From: Steroidobacter denitrificans
Lineage (GTDB): Bacteria > Pseudomonadota > Gammaproteobacteria > Steroidobacterales > Steroidobacteraceae
Direction of reading: 5' to 3'
Assembly: GCF_001579945.1 (NCBI RefSeq)
Contig: NZ_CP011971.1
Coordinates: 558,001-622,000 of the forward strand
Length of the DNA stretch: 64,000 nt
Positions 44,685-53,155 of the stretch are shown one piece after another (the first letter of the stretch is position 1; each line of letters begins with the position of its first letter). Below the pieces are notes generated by a model. The model did no database searches. It worked only from the letters and a program-made list of their open reading frames with translations, and was not told where the DNA came from. Both the position numbers and the translations under genes were made by a program.

Positions 44685-45360
44685 GTACCTGCCCGACACG
44701 GAGGCAGGACACTCACTATTCAGGGAGCGCCTGATTGCAAAAATTCAGCAACATCGCGATTTCAAGGCGCTGCCACACGAAATTCAGTCGAGCTTCTTTG
44801 AGAGGTTAGCTGAACTCACCCTCTTCGGCACCAACAACTGTTCGGTGGAGACACATAGCTCACGGATACGCAAGCTCGAAAAACTGGCCGACAGTTATCG
44901 CCGGGTTGCCAATAGCATTGCGCTGCTTTCGGAAATAGATGAGCTGCTGCTCGATGATGCCTTTCAACACAGCATGCCTTTGCAACAGCAAAAGAAACTG
45001 ATGCGACAGCTGGCTGCCCAAGTTGATGAGCTGATAGGCGGGATGCGGCAGACGTCTACCAGCACGTCTGAGCGGATTTTGCTACGCCTGCAAGGTGCAA
45101 GCCTGCTTAAACAATTGGGCAAACTAGGGGTTGCCTGCAAAATCAACAATGACTTTCAGAAAATCACCCAAACTGATGCAGTGCTCAGCGAGGAAACCGA
45201 GCAAGCACAACGTTTTCTGCCGGATCTGTCGCAGAGCATGGCCCTTGCCATGCTCTGCACCATGCTGGTTCTCTTCAACAGCGGCCAGGTCGTTGAATGG
45301 AGCTACTGCCGCAGACTGCTGTTAGAAGGAGAAAAGGCTCTCAGGCAAGCGGCAGATTGA
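44662..45360 (+). CDS. Hypothetical helical protein downstream of integrase
   Basis: 232 residues from a GTG that overlaps the integrase end by 23 bases, so the two are co-translated. Mostly predicted helical, with charged stretches (RIRKLEKLADSYRRVANSIALLSEIDELLL, key part LEKLADSYRRVANS) and one moderately hydrophobic segment near the C-terminus (MALAMLCTMLVLFNSG, about 193-208). No known domain was recognised. Convergent with hsdM, 22 bases away. Coupling to the integrase suggests a role in element maintenance or accessory defence, but nothing in the sequence proves it. Confidence 0.7.
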   Translation: MKSVEHSEYLPDTEAGHSLFRERLIAKIQQHRDFKALPHEIQSSFFERLAELTLFGTNNCSVETHSSRIRKLEKLADSYRRVANSIALLSEIDELLLDDAFQHSMPLQQQKKLMRQLAAQVDELIGGMRQTSTSTSERILLRLQGASLLKQLGKLGVACKINNDFQKITQTDAVLSEETEQAQRFLPDLSQSMALAMLCTMLVLFNSGQVVEWSYCRRLLLEGEKALRQAAD

Positions 45361-45382
45361 ACCCATTCCAAGCATCAGGGGC

Positions 45383-46990
45383 TCAAGGTAACGGAGGCAA
45401 CCCCAACTCAGCCAGATACTGATTGTGGCGCGCCTTGGCGTCTGCAATCTTCTTCTCGGCGGCAACCAGGTCGGCATGAACCGCTGCCAGGTCGATCTCT
45501 TCCTCAGTTTGCGCGGTGCTCACGTAGCGCGAGATGTTCAGGTTGAAATCGTTTTTCTCGATTTCTTCCATGCTCACCCGGCGAGAGTAACGCGGCGCTT
45601 CCTTGCGGTAGCGGTAGGTGTCGATGATTTGGTCAATGTGCTCCGGCAAGAGCTGGTTCTGGCGTTTGCCCTTCTCATAATGCTCGGCGGCATTGATGAA
45701 CAGCACGTCGTCCGGCTTCTTGCACTTTTTCAGCACTAGGATGCACACCGGTATGCCAGTGGAGAAGAACAGGTTGGCTGGTAGGCCGATCACGGTGTCG
45801 ATGTGCCCATCCTTGAGCAGTTTGGTGCGAATGCGCGCCTCGGCCCCACCCCGGAACAGCACACCGTGGGGCAGGATGATCGCCATCACACCGTCTTGCT
45901 TGAGGAAATGGAAGCCATGTAGCAGGAAGGCAAAGTCAGCGGCGGACTTCGGTGCCAGGCCGTAATTCTTGAAGCGCACGTCTTCGCCCAGCGCCTCGCT
46001 TGGCTCCCAGCGATAGCTGAACGGCGGGTTGGCCATCACCGCGTCGAACTTCGGCATCTTCGCTGGGTTGGTTTCGCGCAACATGTCCCACTCGTTGAGC
46101 AGGGTATCGCCATGGAAAATCTCGAACTCCGAGTCCTTCACCCCGTGCAGCAGCATGTTCATGCGCGCCAGGTTGTAGGTGGTGATGTTCTTCTCCTGGC
46201 CGTAAATCTTACCAATGCCATGCGGCCCCATCAGGCGGCGCACATTGAGCAGCAAGGAGCCCGAGCCACAGGCAAAGTCGAAGACACTATCCAGATGCGA
46301 GCGCTTGCCTGTGGCAGGCTCCTGGCTGTCCAGCGTGACGATGGCCGACAAGATGTCTGAAATGCGCTGCGGCGTATAGAACTCGCCAGCCTTCTTGCCC
46401 GAGCCTGCCGCAAACTGGCCGATCAGGTACTCGTAGGCATCGCCCAGCGTGTCACTGTCGGTAGAGAACTGCCCCAGTCCCTTGGCGATCTCGGCGATGA
46501 TCTTGCACAGGCGGGCATTGCGCTCGCTGTAGGTTTTGCCCAGCTTATCCGACGCCAGATTGATCTCTGAGAACAGGCCCCGGAAGGTGCTGGCGAAGGA
46601 CTCTTCCTCGATGTACTTGAAGCCTTTTTGCAAAGTGTGCAGCAGCTCGGCATCCTGCGTGCGCGCCATCTCGGCGATGTTGCCCCACAGGTATTGGGGT
46701 TCGATCACATAATGCACCTTGCGGCGCATCTGCTTCTCGAATTCCGGCACATCGTCCAGGTTGCATTCGTACCAGAGCTGCAACGGCGTAGAGACTGAGC
46801 CATCAATCTGCTGCGGATAGTCTGGCCCCAGCTCCTTCTGAGCGGCGGCCTCGTAGTTGTCCGACAGATAGCGAAGGAAGAGAAAAGCCAGCATGTAATC
46901 GCGGAAGTCGTCCGCATTCATCGCGCCACGCAACTGGTCGGCGATGGCCCAGAGGGTCTTGCCTAGCCTTTGTTTTTCGAATTCAGTCAT
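45383..46990 (-). CDS. hsdM: Type I restriction-modification methyltransferase subunit
   Basis: 535 residues. The N-terminal HsdM helical domain (LWAIADQLRGAMNADDFRDYMLAFLFLRYLSD, about 10-42) precedes the N6-adenine methylase domain, with SAM-binding FDFACGSGSLLLNV (about 238-251) and catalytic NPPF in DAVMANPPFSYRW (about 319). It methylates adenines in the site chosen by HsdS and protects host DNA. It is the last gene of the operon, 3 bases after the PrrC-like gene; most type I loci place hsdM first or beside hsdS. Confidence 0.95.
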   Translation of the reverse strand: MTEFEKQRLGKTLWAIADQLRGAMNADDFRDYMLAFLFLRYLSDNYEAAAQKELGPDYPQQIDGSVSTPLQLWYECNLDDVPEFEKQMRRKVHYVIEPQYLWGNIAEMARTQDAELLHTLQKGFKYIEEESFASTFRGLFSEINLASDKLGKTYSERNARLCKIIAEIAKGLGQFSTDSDTLGDAYEYLIGQFAAGSGKKAGEFYTPQRISDILSAIVTLDSQEPATGKRSHLDSVFDFACGSGSLLLNVRRLMGPHGIGKIYGQEKNITTYNLARMNMLLHGVKDSEFEIFHGDTLLNEWDMLRETNPAKMPKFDAVMANPPFSYRWEPSEALGEDVRFKNYGLAPKSAADFAFLLHGFHFLKQDGVMAIILPHGVLFRGGAEARIRTKLLKDGHIDTVIGLPANLFFSTGIPVCILVLKKCKKPDDVLFINAAEHYEKGKRQNQLLPEHIDQIIDTYRYRKEAPRYSRRVSMEEIEKNDFNLNISRYVSTAQTEEEIDLAAVHADLVAAEKKIADAKARHNQYLAELGLPPLP

Positions 46991-46993
46991 TAT

Positions 46994-48067
46994 TTATCCT
47001 GCATGCAATGCAAATTTGTATTTTTCCAGCAACTTGGCGAAGATATCTCTAAATACTGCCTCAACTGCGGGCGGCATAAGATCGCTCTGATAATAATAAG
47101 CGTCTTTATGGGAAAGTGAGTTGATAACGTTGGCGGCATTTTCGTGATCTTCAATGCCTATTTGGGCGAGGGTGTACCCAATATTTCCTCTCCCAAAGAA
47201 TGAAGCAATGTTCTCAAGCGCTTGTCGCAGCATGACGACATGATGGGTGTAAAGCTGGTCTCGGCTAGCCTCTTCAAGAATCTGAAGAAGGTGCAAGTGA
47301 AATAGAAAAACACTATTCCTTGGCGTCCCTAAGGCATATGCACCGGCAATGTTTTTTAGGGAAAAAATCTTGGTTAAATTCTTGTACCTATCGCTTTTCT
47401 CACCTTTTTTCAAACGATCCACCAAAATTGAAAACAGTCCTATGTGATGGGTCGTTATTATTATTTTTTTCTTGAGATAGTGCCGCTCAATTTGCTGAAA
47501 CACTGTTTCAGCGGTAACGTAAATATTATGTTCATCAAGGCTAGATACAGGGTCATCAATGAAAATATGCGCGTCCTGAGTATTGGACCACCCATCAACC
47601 TCTAAGAGAGCCAAGAAAAAGCACCAAACAAAAATTCTCTCTTCGCCGCGAGAGATTTTTATCGGCACATCTTCATCATCGTTGGTGACGAAAGTGATCG
47701 ACTCAATTCCGTTCTCAAGATTTTCGTAGGGATTCAGCTTAAAATTAAATTTTGGCGAATACATCGCCAACTTATCCATGACTGCATCTGGATTCTCATA
47801 CAGAAAGCTATGGAAGCGGTTCAAGCTGCTGGGCAAAATATTGAGCTTTATGTTCGCACCGCCATTGTCTTCATCGTTATCCCAGACAAAAAGGTCTTCG
47901 CTGAATGCGTTGTAGTAAACGCCAGTGTGTTGGCCATTATCAGAGTTTTTAGTTGCATTTTTGTATGCCACCGATAATCTGGTTTTTCCTGTGGCATTGA
48001 ATGCATAAATGAGAATAATGTTCTCACCCAGCTTTTTTAGCTGCTCTGCAATATCTTCAATACTCAT
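46994..48067 (-). CDS. PrrC-like anticodon nuclease/NTPase
   Basis: 357 residues. The start (IEDIAEQLKKL, then ILIYAFNATGKTRLS) matches the PrrC family: Walker A AFNATGKT at 22-29, then YYNAFSEDLFVWDND (about 51-65). ABC-like parts follow: RGEERIFVW (signature region, about 140) and HIFIDDPVSSLDEHN (Walker B/D-loop, about 164-178). The C-terminal third carries R281-x3-E285 (MLRQALEN) and H320 (SLSHKDAYY), arranged like the R-E-H triad of PrrC. PrrC cleaves the tRNA-Lys anticodon loop when its type I partner is inhibited by phage. The gene lies between hsdS and hsdM (one-base overlap with hsdS) and is visibly more A+T rich than its neighbours, suggesting separate acquisition. The nuclease assignment is an inference. 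Confidence 0.72.
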   Translation of the reverse strand: MSIEDIAEQLKKLGENIILIYAFNATGKTRLSVAYKNATKNSDNGQHTGVYYNAFSEDLFVWDNDEDNGGANIKLNILPSSLNRFHSFLYENPDAVMDKLAMYSPKFNFKLNPYENLENGIESITFVTNDDEDVPIKISRGEERIFVWCFFLALLEVDGWSNTQDAHIFIDDPVSSLDEHNIYVTAETVFQQIERHYLKKKIIITTHHIGLFSILVDRLKKGEKSDRYKNLTKIFSLKNIAGAYALGTPRNSVFLFHLHLLQILEEASRDQLYTHHVVMLRQALENIASFFGRGNIGYTLAQIGIEDHENAANVINSLSHKDAYYYQSDLMPPAVEAVFRDIFAKLLEKYKFALHAG

Positions 48068-49371
48068 TACCCTACCTCGGACATGACGGGAAATAACTGT
48101 TCCATCAGGCCCTTCTTGTGGATCATGAGGACATCAATTTTCTGGCTTTGGGCGGCGATGAAATCGTCGAGGGAAGACAAACAGTTGGCGATACGATCTT
48201 GCTCTGAAAACTCTGGGACAAGCAATCTGACTGCCGAAAACTGGGTCTTGTTTATAATAGGAACGGCCTGAATACCTGCGAGTTTGGCGATGCGTTCTGC
48301 GTTCAAGCTGAGGATGTAATACACGAATCCGCCTGAATGCTCAGAATTTGGGATTACGGAGTTGATCTGCTGATTGGTCGCGCAGTCCCGAACATTTTGA
48401 GTCACTTTCCCGATAGTTGACCCGATGCACACAAACAGAACGCTGTTCGCTTTGATCGGACGGGTTTTTTCAAACCCCAAAGCACTCAAAGTGGTCTTTG
48501 TGTCGCTCACCCATCGCAGATCGGAAATGTCGGCTGGGGAGACGAATGGGATGCCACCGCCATAGAACTCTGGATGTGCCGTGCTAGGGGTACTTCCAGT
48601 AATAATTTCTCCGAAATCACTAATGGATTTCTCCTTCCACTCCCCCAAATTCCGAAATTCCGGAAACCGTAACCGCGGCACAGTTTCGCCTTCGCAGGGG
48701 AAAAGCTGCTGCATCAGGCCCTTTTTGAGGGTCTTGAAGGTGTCGAGCTTGTAGGTTTCCGCCGCGATCAGATCATCCAGCGAAGACAGGCAGTCGGCGA
48801 TTTTTTTTTGTTCGTCCAGCCTGCTTGGATAGTACAACTTCACATTTCCCAGCCGAGTTGGCGATAGTCCGAGCACCTTTGCACCTTGCGCTTCTCGCTG
48901 TATCTGTTTTCTCAGCCCCTCAGACGAGAAGAGATAAGCGCCAAAGCCCAGAGCCATAGAACCTTTATTTGGTCTTGCAAGAATGGTGTGCAAACCAGAT
49001 ACAAGCGGGACATCTCCTGCATCAATGATTTCGATGGCCTTGCCGATGTCCGCCATATCCTCGGAAGCATCGGCGAAAACCATGTCACCAGCCATGCAGT
49101 AGTTTTCGGGACGAATTGTGGAGTGCGACTCCCCTTCATTGATGTAGGGGACTGGCTCGGCATCAGCATGGAAATGCTGAGCAAACTTTGTATGGATATC
49201 TCCGTAATGAATATTCCTGTAGGAGCCATTGGTGTAATTCAGCTTATCCCGAGAAAGGGAGTTGTTTCCCCTGAAGGTATAACCCGCCGACATCGGCAAC
49301 AAGCGCCACTCATCCTTAAACTCCGGGAACCGCAACCGCGGTACCAACGGCTTTCTTTCATGACCACTCAT
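48067..49371 (-). CDS. hsdS: Type I restriction-modification specificity subunit
   Basis: 434 residues with two target-recognition halves, each opening PRLRFPEF (about 10 and 233) and closing in a helical spacer: IADCLSSLDDLIAAETYKL...KKGLMQQLFP (about 187-224) and IANCLSSLDDFIAAQSQKI...KKGLMEQLFP (about 390-428). The near-identical spacers frame divergent recognition domains that bind the two halves of a bipartite site. The DNA target cannot be read from sequence. It overlaps the AlbA_2 gene by 4 bases and the PrrC-like gene by 1 base. Confidence 0.93.
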   Translation of the reverse strand: MSGHERKPLVPRLRFPEFKDEWRLLPMSAGYTFRGNNSLSRDKLNYTNGSYRNIHYGDIHTKFAQHFHADAEPVPYINEGESHSTIRPENYCMAGDMVFADASEDMADIGKAIEIIDAGDVPLVSGLHTILARPNKGSMALGFGAYLFSSEGLRKQIQREAQGAKVLGLSPTRLGNVKLYYPSRLDEQKKIADCLSSLDDLIAAETYKLDTFKTLKKGLMQQLFPCEGETVPRLRFPEFRNLGEWKEKSISDFGEIITGSTPSTAHPEFYGGGIPFVSPADISDLRWVSDTKTTLSALGFEKTRPIKANSVLFVCIGSTIGKVTQNVRDCATNQQINSVIPNSEHSGGFVYYILSLNAERIAKLAGIQAVPIINKTQFSAVRLLVPEFSEQDRIANCLSSLDDFIAAQSQKIDVLMIHKKGLMEQLFPVMSEVG

Positions 49372-50531
49372 GCCGCTTGCTCCTGTGGCCGTGCCACGAT
49401 GGCCTTGAACAGATTTCCAGCCCGGTCGTCGATCAGTTCAATCTGCGGCCAGGCCCGCAAGGCGCGCAGCAGGCCGCTACCCAGTCCGCGATACGGCAAG
49501 AGCTTTGCCGCAAAAGAGGCCAAAATCGGGTTGCGCATATTCGAGTTGCCCGCCTTGATGTTTTCGATGGTCAGGTTGTTGGGCAGATGACCAGGGCTGA
49601 TGATCTCGACCCGATCGGCAAACACCAACACGCGCACCGGCGCGCTGATGAAATAGTCGCGGTGGATGAGCGCGTTGGCGACCAGCTCTTCCCAGACGAT
49701 GCGCGGAATCTCCGATTGGCCTTGGGAGTTGAAGCCCTGTTCACCCTGAGTGGCACGGGTGTTAGCGACGATGAAGCCGAGCGTCTGCTGGAATACATCG
49801 GCCAGCTTACCGGTGATGTCGCGGCTGTCGATGTAGCGCTGGTCTTCGATCTCATTGCCGACAAAAGCCACCGCCTTGACGATGAAGGCAGGCAGTGCGT
49901 ACTGCGGCGCTTTGGCAAACAGCAGGCTGCCCGCCACATTGAGCTGCCCCTGGTTCATCAGGTTCATGTTGGTCAAGAGCTGCGGCAGCGGTTGCTTGTG
50001 CTGGGAGAGCGGCTCGCCAAATTGCTGTTCGAAGAAGGTTGCGAAATAGGGCAGGTCCACATCGCCCGCACTCAAGCCCGCCACGGGCGTCTCATCCGCA
50101 TGCACCAGCCCAGCCTGCTGGAACAGGCGCTGGATTTCCTCGCGCGAGGTGGCGCGGCGCTTGTCCGAGCCGTTCTTCACCCAGATGGCTCCGTTCTTGT
50201 CCATGTAGGGTTTGCTGACGCCTTCAGTAACGGTGACCACCATCACGGTGCCATTGGGGTGCGGCACGTTTTCGGTGAGCGGGTTCACCGCAGGCCGCAC
50301 ATTTTGTGAGGCACTGTTCGAGATGAGCTGGTTCAGGCGGTCGATGTCCGCGTGAGACAAGCCCAGCACCGTGCCGTCGTTTTGCACGCCAATGAAAATC
50401 TGCCCGCCAGCGCTGTTGCTGAAAGCGACGATCTCCGCCGCCAGCGCGTCGGCATTGGTGAAGTTCTCTTTGAACTGATGGCGGCTGTCTTCGCCACGGC
50501 TCAAGCAGTCGATCAGTTCTGTGGTTTCCAT
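49368..50531 (-). CDS. AlbA_2-domain ATP-binding protein
   Basis: 387 residues. The N-terminal AlbA_2 (Schlafen-like) domain shows ESRHQFKEN-type SRHQFKENFTNADALAAEIVAFSNSAGGQIFIGV (key parts HQFKEN and FSNSAGGQIFIGV, about 18-48). The C-terminal GHKL-like ATPase region has WEELVANALIHRDY (about 283-296) and a GLGSG loop (about 351-355). Such proteins often sit inside type I restriction loci and are thought to be nucleotide-dependent regulators or nucleic-acid binders; the role is unproven. It overlaps the PHP-SMC gene by 19 bases and hsdS by 4. Confidence 0.82.
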   Translation of the reverse strand: METTELIDCLSRGEDSRHQFKENFTNADALAAEIVAFSNSAGGQIFIGVQNDGTVLGLSHADIDRLNQLISNSASQNVRPAVNPLTENVPHPNGTVMVVTVTEGVSKPYMDKNGAIWVKNGSDKRRATSREEIQRLFQQAGLVHADETPVAGLSAGDVDLPYFATFFEQQFGEPLSQHKQPLPQLLTNMNLMNQGQLNVAGSLLFAKAPQYALPAFIVKAVAFVGNEIEDQRYIDSRDITGKLADVFQQTLGFIVANTRATQGEQGFNSQGQSEIPRIVWEELVANALIHRDYFISAPVRVLVFADRVEIISPGHLPNNLTIENIKAGNSNMRNPILASFAAKLLPYRGLGSGLLRALRAWPQIELIDDRAGNLFKAIVARPQEQAA

Positions 50532-53155
50532 AGGTTGTAAACCTCTTTGCGTCGGTTGAAGGCTTCCTGGCCTCCTTCCATGATGTTGATGATGGCGTCC
50601 TGCACCGGACGAGCGTCGATGCTGCCGCTTTGTACGGCGACTTGCTCATCCTGATAGCGGCAGGCATGCACTTGCTCCGCATCACCCAGCACCGGAAAGT
50701 TGGCGTTGTGGGTGGCGAAGATGAATTGGGCGTGAGGCTTCATCTCGCGCAGTAGCTTGATCACGTCGTCGTAGATGGTCTGGTTGTCCAGATCGTCTTC
50801 CGGCTGGTCAATTATGATCACGTCGTTCTGGCGCTGGCTGAGCACATATAGCAGCAACGCGGAAGCACGCTGCCCGAGCGAGTGGTGCTTGAGTTCCTTG
50901 CCGCGATAGCGAATGACGAAACGGTTAGGCACCTGATAGACCACGAACTCCATCAGGTTTTGCATGAAAGTCTTTTCGAAAACCTCCGGCGTGCTGCCCG
51001 CTTTTTTCAAGGCGTTTGGCAAATCACGCAGCAGCCCGCCGAAATCGGCGTAATCCTCCATCACTGCGCGCAGGGTGGTTTCGCGGATGTTGCTGCCCTT
51101 GAAGAGCTGCTGCATGAAACTGATGGCGGCTTCCTTGTCGCCCTTGAAGTCGGCTTCGATCTGCAAGGCGGTATGGCCAGCGTTCACCCGATCCAGTTCG
51201 GCCTTGATGGCGTTGAACTCGCGCAGCCACAGGCCGTTGAGCTTGTCGATCTCGGCAAACAGTGCGTCGCGGATGCTACTTTGCTGGCTTTCCTGCTTGG
51301 CCAGCGCCTCCAGCATTTGCTCCGCCTTGGTTTTGCGCTGCTGTTGGGTCAGGAAGTCATCCGGCTGGATGGCCGTCATGCCGGTCTGCTTGAGTTCCTG
51401 AGCCAGCTGACGTTCGACCTGGGCAAACTCTTCCTGAAGACTCTGGCGCGCGGCATCGAACTCGCCTTGTTTGAATTGAAGCCGGGAGGTAACAGCGCGG
51501 GCCTCTTGCTCGATTTGCTTGAGCTGATCGACTTTGGTAACGAGGTTGGCAAATTCGGCGTAATAAGCAGTGAAGAAGTCGGGGTTCTGCTTGGAGACGT
51601 AGCTCGTGGCATTACGCAGATCGTCTTCGTGCTCGGCGATCAATTGCCCCAAGGCGAGCACGAAGCTGTCTGCCCGCTCCTTCATGCGTGCCAGTGCACT
51701 GGCATCCTGCTGGAAGCCAAGGCGCTTTTGCAGCTTGTCGGCAACCCCGTACTCTTCAAATTTCTTCAGTCGGAAGTTGGCATCGGTGAGCTGGGACTCG
51801 TAATCACGCCTGAGTTCGGCAGTATTGCTGAGTTTGAGCCAGCGCTGCGCAGCATCACGCACATGCTGGCGTTGGGTTTCGATTTCGTCTCGCAGTGTGC
51901 GGAGCTTTTCGCCCACCAGCTTTTCCACTAGATCGGTCTCGAAACCTTCGCCGGTGCTGGAAAGGTCTTTCTGCCCGAAGTAGATCGGACGGCGCAGCAC
52001 GGTTTCCCGGATCGATACACCGGGCTGCAATTTGCCGTCCAGATAGACGTTCGGCGCTTCGCGGAAAATGCGGGAGATGGTGAATTCCTGTCCGTATACG
52101 TCACAGGCCGTCAGCGTCACCTTACCGCCGCTGCCCAGAGTGTGGCGGATCAGTTCATCCTTGTACTTGGTGTCCTGCGCTTTCTCCCCGCGAGGAATAT
52201 CGAGAGCGTAGCGCACTGCTTCCAGAATGGAAGACTTGCCGCTGCCCCGGATGCCGATCAACGTGTTCAGTTCAGGCGAGAAATGCAGCGTTTTCCCGTC
52301 AAGGATGCCCCCGTCAAAGTGAATGCTGCGGATGTGCGATGCGAGATGCTTGGGCGGCTCCGTGACGACCCGCGAAGCAGGATCGCTCAAGGCAAACTTG
52401 ACCGCATCAAAGGACAGTTCACCCAATTTGAGGTAACAGGCTTTACCCTGACCAATCTCTTCGATGCATTTGGCGTCGCAACCTTCGAGCTCGGCGGGGT
52501 ACCAGCCACCTAGATGCTGCTGCGTTTTAGTCCGGCAGGGTTTGTTTTTCTCTTGCAGCTTGTTGTACGTGCGTACCTTTTGGAAGCCCAACGTGCGACG
52601 GCGGAAGAATTCGTTCTGGCCCAGCTCGGCAAGACGCCCCCCGTCCAATTCGGCCCACAGCCCGCTCGGTGCTTCGACATGGGCAAAGACAAGGAAAAAG
52701 TCGCGGTGATAGCTTTCCAGCTTCTTGATGGTTTCCAACAGTGACAGAGAGGAACGCCCGTTTTCCTGCTCGTACTGGGCAGGGACTTTTCCTTCAAAGG
52801 CAACACCCAGGAAGGGGTTGATATGGTCATGACCATCGGCCAACCAGTCGTCGGAAAAAACGACCAAGGTGTGGATGCCATTGGCCCCGTCATTGACCGA
52901 CAGCTCGACGCCGGGCAACAGCGCAATATCCTTCTTCTGCGCTGTCTTGCGCAGCGCTTTGAACTCCTCGAAATCGAACTTGTTGTGATTGGTGATGACG
53001 CCCAGCTGAATACCTGCTTTCTCCAGTGCGTTCACATAATTGCTGTTGTAGAAGTTGTCATCGCCTGTGTACTTGAACTCACGATCTGCGCGGGTGTGCA
53101 GATGGAAGTCCGCACGAACCCACTGCGCCCCCTGTGTAAAGACGGTTCCCATCAT
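50513..53155 (-). CDS. PHP-domain SMC-like ATPase (TrlF-type)
   Basis: 880 residues. An N-terminal PHP metal-dependent phosphoesterase domain keeps ADFHLHT (H18, H20), GVITNHN (about 52-58), LLPGVELS (about 79-86) and FAHVEAP (about 158-164), so the metal site looks intact. The Walker A IGIRGSGKSS is near 303-312, a long coiled coil spans about 400-690, and a signature SLGQRASALLLYVLS with Walker B DVIIIDQPEDDLDNQ (about 775-790) closes an SMC/Rad50-like ATPase. The combination predicts an ATP-gated nuclease or phosphatase sensing DNA. It overlaps hsdR by 4 bases. Relatives occur next to restriction genes; biochemical function is not established. Confidence 0.8.
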   Translation of the reverse strand: MMGTVFTQGAQWVRADFHLHTRADREFKYTGDDNFYNSNYVNALEKAGIQLGVITNHNKFDFEEFKALRKTAQKKDIALLPGVELSVNDGANGIHTLVVFSDDWLADGHDHINPFLGVAFEGKVPAQYEQENGRSSLSLLETIKKLESYHRDFFLVFAHVEAPSGLWAELDGGRLAELGQNEFFRRRTLGFQKVRTYNKLQEKNKPCRTKTQQHLGGWYPAELEGCDAKCIEEIGQGKACYLKLGELSFDAVKFALSDPASRVVTEPPKHLASHIRSIHFDGGILDGKTLHFSPELNTLIGIRGSGKSSILEAVRYALDIPRGEKAQDTKYKDELIRHTLGSGGKVTLTACDVYGQEFTISRIFREAPNVYLDGKLQPGVSIRETVLRRPIYFGQKDLSSTGEGFETDLVEKLVGEKLRTLRDEIETQRQHVRDAAQRWLKLSNTAELRRDYESQLTDANFRLKKFEEYGVADKLQKRLGFQQDASALARMKERADSFVLALGQLIAEHEDDLRNATSYVSKQNPDFFTAYYAEFANLVTKVDQLKQIEQEARAVTSRLQFKQGEFDAARQSLQEEFAQVERQLAQELKQTGMTAIQPDDFLTQQQRKTKAEQMLEALAKQESQQSSIRDALFAEIDKLNGLWLREFNAIKAELDRVNAGHTALQIEADFKGDKEAAISFMQQLFKGSNIRETTLRAVMEDYADFGGLLRDLPNALKKAGSTPEVFEKTFMQNLMEFVVYQVPNRFVIRYRGKELKHHSLGQRASALLLYVLSQRQNDVIIIDQPEDDLDNQTIYDDVIKLLREMKPHAQFIFATHNANFPVLGDAEQVHACRYQDEQVAVQSGSIDARPVQDAIINIMEGGQEAFNRRKEVYNLWKPQN

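Noticed and set aside
45427-45436. Additional att-like TGGCGCGCC copy in hsdM
   Set aside because: Only the short GC-rich core matches and it lies in conserved hsdM coding sequence.
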